Part shown: in pieces, positions 32,510 to 43,563 of the stretch
How positions within the stretch are numbered: position 1 is the first letter of the stretch
Layout of the letters: each line of letters starts with the position of its first letter
NCBI RefSeq assembly: GCF_900090045.1
Contig: NC_041776.1
Location: 372,001-436,000, forward strand
From: Plasmodium malariae
Taxonomy: Eukaryota; Apicomplexa; Aconoidasida; Haemosporida; Plasmodiidae
Length of the DNA stretch: 64,000 nucleotides
Direction of reading: 5' to 3'
Translations under genes and position numbers: made by a program
The notes under the pieces: model-generated
Told to the model about the DNA's origin: nothing
The model's database searches: none
Seen by the model: only the letters and a program-made list of their open reading frames with translations

Positions 32510-35500
32510 ATGAATCATATATTCACATTTGAAACTAACCTAAATGATATTTTTACCAGGGATGATATAGAGAAGTCCGAAAGATGTTGCGATTACTGTA
32601 TAAAAAGGAAAAGGGTATGCAAATGCGAGACGATAAAAAGGGAGTTGGGCAGGTGAGGGAGGAAGAAAATGAAATGTACCCATGTGTATGTGTTGTATTG
32701 TGAATATGCCTATGTGTATGTGCCTATGTGCATGTGCCTATGTGTATGTGCCTATGTGTATGTGCCTATGTGTATGTGCCTATGTGTATGTGCCTGTGTG
32801 TATGTGCCTATGTGTATGTATCGTATTGTGTACTTGTTTGTGTGTGAATTTGTCCGTGTGAGTGTAAAAAAAAAAAATAAGTGGGTCCAGAAAATATAGA
32901 AGAGACTTATTTGTTCGAATTATAAATTTATCTCATCTCGTGGGTATTATCATAAGTACTGCTCATTTTTGGAAAGTACTATAAAATAATTAGACATATT
33001 ACGTGCACAGTTAGATGTGTGTCTAGTTTGAGCTATATATATCCATATTTTTTCCAAAAAGTTATACAGACGGTTGTCATAAAATTCGCGTGATAAACAA
33101 CATGTAGAGTTTATTCAGTCATACACTTATGCACGCATATGTATACATATATACATATATACCTATATACATATATACATATATACATATATACATATAT
33201 ACATATATACATATATACATATATACCTATATACATATATACATATATACATATAGCACACATTTGCATGCTTTTTTCCTGTTAACTTGTTTTCCCCTTT
33301 GCAGTGAGGAGGGGAAGGACATAGAAGAGCTGATGGAGTTAAAGATGTACTACGATGAGATATGCGAAAAGATTGTGGACAAGTATCAGGATGTTGTAAG
33401 CCGGTTCGAGTATGATAAGGATATTGTTAAGTACATAAAGGGTAACAACATAAATGATGAAATAGAATGTGAGGACTGGTTATATTTTTATGAATTGTTA
33501 AAAGAAAGAAAAATAGTAGAAAGGTGCATTGATACAAAAGAGAGTAAAGAAGTGATATCATTTTATAGTTTCCATATAGATGAAGAAGCAAATTTTTTAA
33601 GTAGTTTAAATTATTATCTGAAGACCAATAATTATAATAATATATATCATAATTGGATGGGAATGAGTATTAATCCGTTCAACGAATATGGAAGCAGCTG
33701 CAGTGATGGTTCTTTTTCTTTATGTAAAGAAGGAAAAGTAGAGGAGGGTACAAACATAATTTTTTCTGATGATAATATGACCACATCAATAGTAGAAGAA
33801 TGTGAGAATGATCATAGTACTTTATTATCATTACTTGGATTTGGTGAATACAAAAAAGTGCATTCACTGTATTATTTTTTATATATACAAGATAACGAAA
33901 GATGGATTTCTGGCATGAACAATACAGGAAATATATGTCATCTAGAAAATATTGATCATGTATGGAATAAAACTGTTAGAGAAAGTACCAATAGAATAAA
34001 ATTATTTCACCTAATTACTGCAAATAGTGTTAGAAGTAATGATGCTGACTATATCAGAATAAAAAAAAAAAAAAAGAAAAAAAGATCTTTTTAATGAAAA
34101 TTTTCTTCTAGAAAGTAGTATACAAATTGAGTGGGTTTTATGTACCAGTCAGCTAATATGCGCTTTAGGTATGATAGACATTGGTGGATGCTTTATTATG
34201 AAACTCAAATTATCCTTTGACAATTTTCTCTTATCCGTATTTGCCATTTTATCTATATGTTTTAAAAAATTAGAGGTTTATAAACCGTCTTCTTGTTATG
34301 TAGGAAATGTAGTTTTCCTAGTAGCTACCTATTTTAACGGAATTACCTCCATATTCTTGTCCAGCTTGAAAAACTGGGTTCAGTCCGCTCAGAGGGATAT
34401 TGCACCGCTACTGGGATGTGGAAGCAGCGGTGTTGATGGTGGCATCCGGTTGGCCAAGAAAAAGAAATTTTCCAATCACAGTCTAATACCAAGAAAGTGG
34501 ATAAAGCATAGCTTTTTTGAGGAGTACAAGAAATGCATCAAACATTTCGTTGATTATTTAGTTTTTCATTTAAAAAAATGCATTAACGTTTCTAACACTA
34601 ACTTGATGAAAAAAAATATTGAGAATACGAAAAATACATACATATCTCAATTTTTCCAAGTGCATAAAATTGGTGCTCTTCGAGAAAGAGAGAAATTGCT
34701 GAACAGGTCAGGTGAAAACATGATATATTGCGATGAAAGCAAATTGATGCATGATCAGGCAAGCAAGCAGACTAGAAGTTATGCTAATCCTCATACGAAC
34801 AATCATTCAAGCAATGGAAGTATCAAATATACTAATGAGGGGGGCATAGTACAAAGTAGTGCATTAGACGACGTGCTGTTAGACAAACCAAACGGGATGA
34901 GGGACGAACTGGAAAGCTTTAATTTTTTTAGAAACAAGAATTTATACAAAATTAAAAATAGTTTATTACTTTTAATTCCGAATCGTATGAGGGTAAAGGA
35001 ATCGCTCTTCTATGAAAATACATATGGTGGAAATGTACTATGTAAGAAGTACACTGTGAATGACAATGTAAGGAAGTATAAAAAACAAATAAGTGGTTTG
35101 CTAAAAAAAATTGAATATAGAACAGTAGAGGAAAAGGTGGAAAAGAAAGGTTTATTCGAGTTAGACAATGATATAATAGCAAAAAGACTTTTTTTCTTAA
35201 CGGATAAGAATTCTTTTTCCGAGCAACAACAAAAATTTGAAGACCTGTTAAAGAAGCAAATATATTTTTCCAAAAAAAATTGGTTTAAATGTTACATGCA
35301 TAATGATATAACAAATTTTCATAATCCTTTTTATTTAGATAAAACATTATTTATAAATATTCTTAAATGTAGATATTATATATACTATAAAAATTGTGAT
35401 ATGCATATAAGCAGTTTAAGACAAATATTAAAGCAGTATGAGCCATTCAACACGACTTATATAAATTACGAGTTATATACTAGTGTTATTGATTGCTTGT

Positions 35501-37333
35501 TCGTTTTAAAAAATTGTGCTTCTTTGGACATATTCGAAGATTCCAACTTTTTGCAAAATTTTCTAGTTATTAGTAGAGAATCAAACGTGTTTGATTTTTT
35601 TTCAAAATTTGAAGGTAGAGGGATTCATGTTTTATTACGAGATCCTGACCTAGGTGAGTAGGCCTGCGATGGCAGAGGAGGGATGTACTTGTGTATTTTG
35701 CGCGTTTGTGTACTTGTGTATTTTGCGCGTTTGTGTACTTGCGTATTTTGCGCGTTTGTGTACTTGCGTATTTTGCGCGTTTGTGTACTTGCGTATTTTG
35801 CGCGTTTGTGTACTTGCGTATTTTGCGCGTTTATGTACTTGTGTATTTTTGTTCCCGCGTGTAAATGTTTTGTTATCGTAATAGTATTTTCCTGACTTGT
35901 GCAGGTGAAAAGGAGAAAGTGGCAAATTTGGAAATACTATTATCATTTGTTCGTTCACGTCTCCACCCAGTAGTAATTCATATATGCATTTCTTTCCATG
36001 CTCAGGTGCTGAAGTAGATGAGGAAGGTGAAGGTCCATCCGTAAACGTGGAAGACATGTTCAGAAGGAGGTTGCCATATAAAATGTTCAGCGAATTGTTA
36101 ATAAACAAGTTGAAGAAAAAAAATGTGTGCGCACTAGTATATATCGATTTGAATACAATATTACCAAATTATGTACATGTAGTTGAGAAGGAGATAAAAA
36201 TAAAAAATTATTTGGTTGCTAGTGTAATTATAGCATTTAATTATTTAAAGAAAGGTGGAAATATGATATTGCGTTTAAGCAGTGTACTTACTTTTTTTAC
36301 AGCGGGGATAATATATCTATTGTTTTGTTCTTTTGAAAAAGTGCAATTTTTTTTACCGCCATCATGTGATGATATATATTTAGATTTATATATATATTGT
36401 CATAATTTCAGTGAGTATTATATATATCGCCATTACATCCAGTACATGTGGGACGCAATCACATGCAATCAATACCTCGACGAACAGTTGTGTAGTAATA
36501 GGGGTTCCAGGTGCGATAGGGATCCCACACAAAGCATGGAAAGCAGTGGAACGAATGGCGGTGGAAGCGTCCGTAGAAGCGCAGATATAAACGATGATAG
36601 GAACTGCAATGGTATGAGTAACGGTAATACTAACAGCATTAGTAACGACAACATTGACAGTGGTAAGAGTACACAAGCAGACAGCACAAAAAAAAGGAAA
36701 AAGGACGTTTACTTTTGCGTTCCCTTGTACTTCCTCATGAACAAACAGTTTGTGGTTCTTCTAAAAGAGTTCAACTATTTTTATTTTAAAAATCATATTA
36801 ATGTTTGTCTAAATTTTATGAAAGATTTGAAATATTTTTACCATAATAAGTCTTTAATAAAATGCATGTTAGCACATTTCTTTACCGCCTATGTGTTACC
36901 TGATGTGTCTTTTACTAATGCTTACAAATCATTAACAGTTAATCATAACATTTTTGATGAAAAGAAGGAAGACTACACTGACAATGAAGAGGAAAAGGAT
37001 GAAAGTGATGAAGAAGACGATATGGGAAAAGTGGAACAAATTAATATAAGCAAAGAACAAGTAGAAGAAACATACTGGGGAAGAGTAAAAAAAAAAAGAA
37101 GCTCGAATATAGAGGAAAATGATACAAATAAAAATAATGGTAACGAACAGATGGTTGGAAATAAAGGAAATGGTAATCTAAACTTTTTATTTGATTTAAA
37201 AAAACAGGAAGAGATGGAAGCAAAAAAGAAGTTTGACAGTTCCTCTAGTGAATCCAATTATTCAATAATATATGAATATAAGAGTGTTCCTAGCGAAGTA
37301 TCTGTGTCCGAGACGGCTTGGGAAAGCCCCTAG
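32510..37333 (+). CDS. CMTR2/FtsJ-like cap methyltransferase homologue, probably degenerate; multi-exon
   Basis: Best model: join(32510..32652, 33305..34035, 34112..35653, 36006..37333), 1247 aa. Donors are GTGAGG, GTAATG and GTGAGT; acceptors TTTGCAG, TTCTTCTAG and TGCTCAG; phases 2, 1 and 1 all agree. The product resembles CMTR2/adrift-type mRNA cap 2'-O-methyltransferases, which carry an FtsJ-like catalytic Rossmann domain followed by a non-catalytic one. First half: '[11 protein letters not shown]' (family EAPG.F...LN.YL), 'INPFNEY' (LNPY.E), 'SGMNNTGNI' (FG.DNTGDI), 'FHLITANSV' (LVTADG), 'GGCFIMKL' (GG.FVLK) and '[17 protein letters not shown]'. Second half (about 840-945): '[12 protein letters not shown]', '[11 protein letters not shown]', '[11 protein letters not shown]'. 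Several key positions differ: PG of EAPG is lost, D of TADG is N, DNTGD is NNTGN. It may therefore be inactive or act as a scaffold. Joining exons 2 and 3 needs either the 76-nt intron or a one-base change in the poly-A run at 34061-34074. Confidence 0.75.
32695..32825. repeat. 12-bp minisatellite inside intron 1 of the CMTR2-like gene
   Basis: About ten units of TGTATGTGCCTA type lie a few tens of bases after the first donor site of the gene starting at 32510. Confidence 0.85.
33135..33256. repeat. (ACATATAT) array near the 3' end of intron 1
   Basis: Octamers of ATACATAT type are repeated about fourteen times, roughly 50 bases before the acceptor at 33304. The intron is 652 nt, mostly repeat. 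Confidence 0.85.
35684..35850. repeat. 25-bp minisatellite inside intron 3 of the CMTR2-like gene
   Basis: About seven copies of a TGTACTTGCGTATTTTGCGC(GTTTG) unit with a 25-bp period lie here. The period is not a multiple of three, which agrees with the region being intronic; the GCGCG content is unusual for this genome. Confidence 0.9.
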
Positions 37334-38468
37334 ATGAAGCGGGAAGGGAGAAGCAAAGGAAAAGGATATTTGAAGCCATAAGCATAACTAAGAGAACAAA
37401 AGCGAGTTGATCCTTCCGCCACTTAGTGTTCCACTTCCTCATCCTTTTCATCTACTACATAGTTAAAATTACCAGTTTGCTATCATTACATATACACACA
37501 TATATATGTGTGTGTGTAACTCTCATAGCGTTTTGTAAAGTAAGGGATGATTTTTGCCTTTTTTTTTTTTTTTTTTTTGTTTTTTTACATTTAGCTGCAT
37601 TTCGTCTGGCCCTATTTCATATGACCATATTTCGTTTGGCCGCATTACTTCATTTGTACTAAAACGTAAAATGTTCGTGATATTCATTTTTGTTTTCCGC
37701 AAAATTTAACTAATAACTGCATTTTTATATTTACAATTTTTTAGTTAAAAAAAAAAATGCTAATGTTAGAGATTATATAAAATAAAAAAAAAAAAATAAA
37801 ATAAGGTAATATGATGAAAGAACAGCAGCATACTCCTTTTACCGCTTCAAGAGAAGGCATTTTTAAGGGCATTATATCTCTTGAGAGAAATATCAGTGTT
37901 TTTACACACGTGCGCATACATGCATACAGGCTTGTATGACTTTGTACGTGCTTGTAAGCTCAAAGTGTTGTCGCAGCGCCAGTTGTACAAATACGGAGGG
38001 ATTCACTTCTCTCCACTGACTGCTCCTCCAGGGTAATAAAAATGATAATTACTCTTTTTTAACGATGCCACTGGTAGTTACACTTTCTTTTTTCTTTTTT
38101 TTTTTTTTTTTTTCTCATATGTTATTCGATCAACTGATTTGAAAAAAAAAAAATATAAATTATGCTTTTTTTTAATTTTATTATTCTTTTATTTATTATT
38201 TATTTTTTAATTCTATTATTGTTTTATTTATTGTTTTATTTATTTATTTTTAATTATCACTAGCTTTTAGCTGCAATACACATTTTTGTTCAATCTTCGA
38301 CCTGAAAAATTATAATTTTTTTTTTTTCGTTATTTCGTTTGCCTTTTGCGTTCTGGGTTTGTACTTACATGTCGTGCGGATTATGGAGGGGTGTCCTTAC
38401 CCGCTTAGGATTTTCTATTTGGGGAAAAAAAATTTGTACCAATATTATATATATCGTAGCATTTGATT

Positions 38469-38504
<36 letters not shown>

Positions 38505-38520
38505 TTTTTTTCCACCCTTT
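37334..38520. other. Intergenic region between two + strand genes
   Basis: This is the 3' flank of the CMTR2-like gene and the promoter or 5' UTR of the gene at 38521. Poly-T (37560-37578, 38097-38113), TTTATT repeats (38170-38250) and a 33-base T-rich run ending 16 bases before the ATG at 38521 are seen. No gene is seen. Confidence 0.75.
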
Positions 38521-39597
38521 ATGGCGATACGTTTGTGCAAGATACTTCGACGGAGTAACAAAGGATGGACATACAAAGGAGGAAAAAATGCTGCTTCGAA
38601 ACGATCAAAATTTTTGGATGTTTCAGAGTTTTCCAAAATGGACGTAAAGACGAATGTGAGAGAGGAAGACGAAAATTTATTTGAACCCCCATTGGGAGAA
38701 AAAGAGGCTTACCCCTCATACATGCAACCTGAGGAAAAAAATAGTTCAGGATGGTCAGAAAAATGGAGGAGTGATGAAAACGTAAAGAAGGAAAATATAA
38801 AAGTAAAGGAAAGGGGAAATGAAAAGGAAAAGAGGAATACTTACCATTTCTTTTCTTCAGATAATTATGCATACAATGTGCCATATAACTACAAAGTAGT
38901 TATACCAACAAAAGAAAACACAATGAAGAATGACAAAGGAAATATACGAGAAGAATATAGCAGAGATACAAACACTCAATTAAACTACACTGATTACACA
39001 GGTTTTCGAAATCCTACTTTACAAACATTTGAAAATTATAAATATTGGCAAGATAGTGGATTTAAAAAATTTCTTACAAGAATTTTTCCAATTAAATTAC
39101 CGGAACATAAAACTGTTGATCCGTTATTAAGAGAATATATTTATTTCTTACACTCGTTTGATCCATTTAGATTTAGTTTTAAAAAATTAAGTGAGAGATA
39201 TTTTTTTTCAAAAAGCTCTATAAAGGCTATATATAAAGAAGAAAGTGTGAAGCGGTTTCTTCAAGATAATGAACTCTGTAATGATAAAACGAAAAGGATT
39301 TCTAAAAAAGAAGCAGTAACAAAAATTAAAGAATTAATATATTCGAAAAGAATTGGGTATAAAGATATTGGTGACCATGAAAATGTAAAAAATGAAGAAG
39401 ACCAATTTCAAGGGTACAAAAATACATTCGATCAGATCAACAGACAAGTAATTCAAGTCGAGTCCATTTCTTCGTTTCCTCTACCACATAGAAGGGATCC
39501 CGTTCCTAAGAGAGTAGACGTCGACATGCCCGTTTTTAACTCCGCAAATGTGAAAATTATGAACTGGATAAACCCTAACGATAGGGTCATATTTTGA
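38521..39597 (+). CDS. Probable mitochondrial ribosomal small-subunit protein, mS45/Bot1-like
   Basis: The 358-aa product starts at the first ATG after a long T tract. The N terminus ('MAIRLCKILRRSNKGW') has ten Arg/Lys and no acidic residue in its first 32 positions, as in a mitochondrial presequence. Residues about 200-250 read 'LREYIYFLHSFDP' then 'FKKLSERYFFSKSSIKAI', which fits the signature of the eukaryotic mitochondrial regulator protein/Bot1 (mS45) family: 'LR..IY.LH..DP...t...LS.RY.is...V.AI', a helix-turn-helix-like segment. The first 130 residues after the presequence are Lys/Glu/Asn-rich and poorly conserved in character; the C terminus 'PVFNSANVKIMNWINP' looks conserved. The assignment rests on pattern memory. 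If wrong, it is a conserved protein with a likely mitochondrial address. It is a single exon. Confidence 0.75.
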   Translation: MAIRLCKILRRSNKGWTYKGGKNAASKRSKFLDVSEFSKMDVKTNVREEDENLFEPPLGEKEAYPSYMQPEEKNSSGWSEKWRSDENVKKENIKVKERGNEKEKRNTYHFFSSDNYAYNVPYNYKVVIPTKENTMKNDKGNIREEYSRDTNTQLNYTDYTGFRNPTLQTFENYKYWQDSGFKKFLTRIFPIKLPEHKTVDPLLREYIYFLHSFDPFRFSFKKLSERYFFSKSSIKAIYKEESVKRFLQDNELCNDKTKRISKKEAVTKIKELIYSKRIGYKDIGDHENVKNEEDQFQGYKNTFDQINRQVIQVESISSFPLPHRRDPVPKRVDVDMPVFNSANVKIMNWINPNDRVIF

Positions 39598-40319
39598 AGC
39601 GCGAGGGGATTCGACGGGGTTAGAAGGAAAAGAAGCGGGGCCGGTTAGAAGCGGCGGGGGAGATGGGAAAAAGAGAAGAAGTGCACTGGTTGGCCAATTT
39701 ATCATCTGTTTTTCTGAGTAGCTATTCTTTTTTTTTTTTTCTTTTTTTTTTTTTTTTGTTTTTTTCCCCTTTTCGCCTTAATGTACTTGTGAAAGGCTTT
39801 TACTGGGAGGAAGGAGGGAGATATATAATATTTATATATGTATATACACGCGTGTATATATATGTATGTATGCACCCATATGTGCTACCCGAAACAGTGC
39901 CGCATGTATTGACACTCCTTTCTTATGCTTCGCCGGCACGTCACAGAGAAGACTTTTATTTATTTTTTTTTTTTTTGAACATACGAACATATATACGAGC
40001 ATACGTACGTATGTACATACATACATACATGCATACATGCGTGCATGGAGTACGCATTTCTTGAGGGTTCCATTTTTGTGTGCAGGTAAAAAGCATAGTC
40101 TTCCTAATTCTTCTCTGTTGTGAACTTGCACAAAGAGAACACTTCAGCGAATTGTGTGTATCGATTGTTTTATCGTTTAACATAATGTACAGCGTTACAC
40201 ATGAATTAATTTTACAAAACGATTTTACGAACAGTTTTGTGAAACTTGTTTTTTACTTTTTCTTTTTTTTTTTTCCGTTATTACATAAATTAAATGCAGA
40301 GATCGTGCCAATCGTTTTG

Positions 40320-40351
<32 letters not shown>

Positions 40352-40681
40352 AAACAATTTGGAAAATTTTACCACATAAGTGTAGTATTACACCTTTTAG
40401 TGTTACATTTTTTTTTATTTTTTTTATTTTTTTTATTTTTTTATTTTCTTCTTTTTGATAATTCTCCTGCACAATTTTTGCCGTTCAGAAAAAGACTAAA
40501 ATGAAATACTTGGACAAGTTTTATAACAATTAGAATGCATAAAAATTAGTTTGCTAATCCTTCCCTACTACTCCCAATTGTAGTATTTTTATTTAGACAC
40601 TTATGTTTTTTTGTTAAATATCCGTTACTCTGAATATGTTAATAAAATTCGATTTTGTTATTTATTTGTTTAAAGTATAAA
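39598..40681. other. Intergenic region
   Basis: It contains T tracts (39728-39756, 40257-40274), a 26-base A run (40320-40345), CATACATACGT-type repeats around 39985-40050 and TTTTTATTTTT repeats (40410-40445). No convincing coding sequence is seen. Confidence 0.75.
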
Positions 40682-41663
40682 ATGAAATTATTCCTGTACG
40701 CAAGTATTTTTTTTACCTTGCTTGTTCAGGTAATTTATGCAGGGGATGATAAGACAGTTAAGAGGAGAAAGTATGATATAAAAAATAATAAGCTAAGGGG
40801 AAAAAACAAACCGCATATATTAAACAATGAATCGGAGAAAAACTTCTTAGAGGTTATGTCTGCTCATATTTATAACCCCTCCATATCGTACCGAGGTTTG
40901 CACTGGGAAAAATTATCAAAAAAGTGTGCATTTTGATTTGCCCTTTTTGCGTGTGCTTACGCGAGTGTGCATATATGCACGTATGTACGTCTGTTTGTAG
41001 TTCATTTTTTATATAGTTTAACTTTCTTAAGAGAAGTAAAATTGTAAGAGCAGCTTAAATGCCATATGTTGGCCTGTGCAAAGTATGCTTATATGTATAT
41101 ATATGAGCTAGAAAAAAACAAAAAAAAAAAAAAAAAAAAAGAAAAAGAAAAAGAAGAAACACACGAACGAGCGAACATTGATCAGTGGGCTACAAGGCGT
41201 GGGGATTAATGCGCGATGGGAGTGTTTCAGTATAATACGCGAAGACCCACATAATTACACGGAGTTAATGCTTTTTCTTAATTATGATTCTCAATTTTTT
41301 TACCATTTTTTTTACCCTCTTGTTTTTTTGTTTTTTGCATAATTAATATAATATCTCCCCTTGGAGGTATTGTCAGGTCTCCCTTCCCCTCATCTTTTAG
41401 AAGATATTCGAACACATGTAATTATACATTTTTCTTCTTATCATTTTGCAGAATTTTTTGATAACAATGCAATGGGTACGTCTACCATATACTACTCCAG
41501 ACTAATGTGGGGAGCACTCATTTTTTTGATTATGTTTATTTTAGTTAGCTGCATAGGAGTATATTTATATGTTAATAATTTAGAAAACAGTTTTCCAAGG
41601 AAGCGACATTCACCCAATCCAACGAATCACTACGTTATCAATCCCGTCATCCCGTATTCTTAA
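40682..41663 (+). CDS. Small secretory-pathway membrane protein (signal peptide plus one TM), two exons
   Basis: The model is join(40682..40895, 41452..41663), 141 aa, with donor 'CGAG|GTTTGC' and acceptor 'TTTTGCAG|AA', both phase 1. The N terminus 'MKLFLYASIFFTLLVQVIYA' is a textbook signal peptide, with likely cleavage after VIYA. A basic luminal part of about 60 residues follows, then the exon 2 segment 'YYSRLMWG' leading into a TM helix ('ALIFLIMFILVSCIGVYLYV') and a short Pro/Asn-rich tail. The predicted topology is type I. I do not recognise the family; the short luminal domain and single TM would fit an accessory subunit or cargo-receptor-like protein, but nothing proves it. The splice is supported by frame and by the lack of any signal or start in exon 2 alone; the 556-nt intron could instead hide another small exon. 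Confidence 0.6.
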
Positions 41664-41884
41664 CTAGCATAACTCGCTTTTCGTAAAAGTAAAGAACAGT
41701 AAGGCAAAACGAGATTAAACAAGGAAAAACAAGAATAAACATGATAAAACAAGGAAAAATAAGAAAATACTAGGCAAAACCAAACAATGCAACTTTTCGG
41801 GCGTCCCATGCTGGTTTACTTTTTACAGGGAAGGTACAGGTGTATACATTGAAGAGAAGTAATGAATATATGTACACGCATGAA

Positions 41885-41921
<37 letters not shown>

Positions 41922-42568
41922 GTATTTATAAACTTCTGTCTATTTATTTGTTTATGTTTATCCTTACCGCCCCTCCCCCATACACTTACATCGCAATTGC
42001 AAATAACTCACAACACGCTAACTTATAACATTCAATGATTTTTAAGATAATAAAAAAATTAATAAAATAAAATAATATGCTACTTTCGACTTTACATTCC
42101 ATGCGTGTAATATTTTTATTTTTATTTCTCACTGTTACCTTTAATATTTATACATTTATTTTATATAGTCTTATTAAGTTTGTCTATACTTATATTGTAA
42201 TGTCGTTAACCCCAACAACATCTATCACAAGAAGGAAATCATCAAACGGATATATTTTTCTTTATAGAATGAAAACGAAAAATTATAAAAACAGTTACTC
42301 CCCTCCCCAAGTACTGAAAAGAAAACCTTATACAAGATTTTAACGATGCATTATAGCTTCATTTATGTGTGCATATATGAGGGTAGCATGAGCAAAAGCC
42401 TCTATATTCTCTTTTCTGTATATTTTTTTGCTCTTCTCCCCCAAGTAGCTCTTCATATACATATTTATCTTACGCCACAATTTGTATAATGCATACGGGA
42501 ATACGGTATATATAAAAACATGTATGCGTACACGCATGTTATCTGCGCATGCTTTGTTTTATTTTCAT

Positions 42569-42624
<56 letters not shown>

Positions 42625-43109
42625 AATTATTATATCATTTTCCTTTTGTCCTTTTGTCCTTTTGTCCTTTTGTTCTTTTTTTTTTTTTTTTTTTTAATTA
42701 CATACTTACCATTTTTTCTTCTACAAATTTTACCTTGCCGTTCCTTTCACAATGCCACACATTACTGCACCGTTAGGATGCTTTTCTTACCATCTCTGTT
42801 GACAAGATGTGCAAAGATCAATTTATTTGTCTTCTTATAGTGGATCGTGGTATAATATTTTTTTTTTCCATCGGTCCTCTATTTTTTCAATTCTTCAAAA
42901 TATTGATAAAAAAGTAAGAGAAAATAAACAAAAATCAAAAAGAAAAAAAAAGAAAAAATTTACGTTTAATATAAGGTTAAAACTGTCTCCTGCTCGTTCT
43001 CCAATTCCTCTTACCATTGCATTCCTCTATTTTTTTTTTTTTTTTTTTTTTTGTATATATCCTTTTTGCAATTTTAGCAAATTTGTTGTAATTTTCACTT
43101 AACCTTTAC

Positions 43110-43144
<35 letters not shown>

Positions 43145-43563
43145 CTTTGATAAAATTTCAGCAGTAAGCACTATATTTTTCTCTTCTTTTTTTTTTTTTT
43201 TTATTTGGCACTTCTCATTTTCGAAAAAAAAAAAAAAGATTTACAGTTTTCCGACTTTGTCACTGAGATTTACACATGTAGCGGTGTTTAGACGTTTTTC
43301 GCGTAAAATTAAAATACTACATTTATTATAACCAAAGAAAAAGAATAGAAAACTATTAAGCATGAAATAAAACGCAAAAAGGGAGCTGTATAAAGAGAGA
43401 AAAAAAAAAAATAAAATAAAATAAAAAAAGTCAACAAAGATATAGTGGCAGAGTGAATTGACGAAGCAGTACTTATAAAACGTAAGAATAACGAACTAAA
43501 GTAAAAGCACTCGAGGGCATCTTCTTAATACTGTAAGAAAATTTTCTAAAATATTGCGGAAAT
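41664..43563. other. Intergenic region with one possible small ORF
   Basis: Apart from the short ORF at 42077-42343, this contains (TA)n runs (41890-41920, 42576-42619), a CCTTTTGT array (42643-42678), several T runs including one of more than 30 bases (43112-43144) and A/T homopolymers. The frame near 42900-42980 (Lys-rich) has no start or conserved look. Confidence 0.65.
42077..42343 (+). CDS. Possible organellar bL34-like ribosomal protein (88 aa, tentative)
   Basis: An ATG-started 88-codon frame ends in a basic 47-residue tail, 'MSLTPTTSITRRKSSNGYIF' followed by 'LYRMKTKNYKNSYSPPQ' and 'VLKRKPYTRF'. Aligned by eye with bacterial bL34 (KRT.QPS..KR.R.HGF..RM.TK.GR.VL..RR), it shows T...S..RR..S.G(Y), then RM.TKN, then a basic end, with two extra residues after G. 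The first 41 residues are hydrophobic ('MRVIFLFLFLTVTFNIYTF') and could be an organelle or secretory leader, or could be non-coding with a splice acceptor (TTATATAG) near 42164-42171. The small size and the low-information motif make chance resemblance quite possible. Confidence 0.3.
   Translation: MLLSTLHSMRVIFLFLFLTVTFNIYTFILYSLIKFVYTYIVMSLTPTTSITRRKSSNGYIFLYRMKTKNYKNSYSPPQVLKRKPYTRF

Noticed and set aside
35905..36005. Possible extra small exon in the methyltransferase-like gene (acceptor TTGTGCAG at 35904, [13 protein letters not shown]...)
   Set aside because: The frame is open but no donor leaves an intron of workable size before the 36005 acceptor. The single 352-nt intron keeps the frame.
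42809..43102. Lys-rich frame with IDKKVRENKQKSKRKKKKK
   Set aside because: It lacks a sensible start, is bounded by homopolymers and shows no recognisable family.
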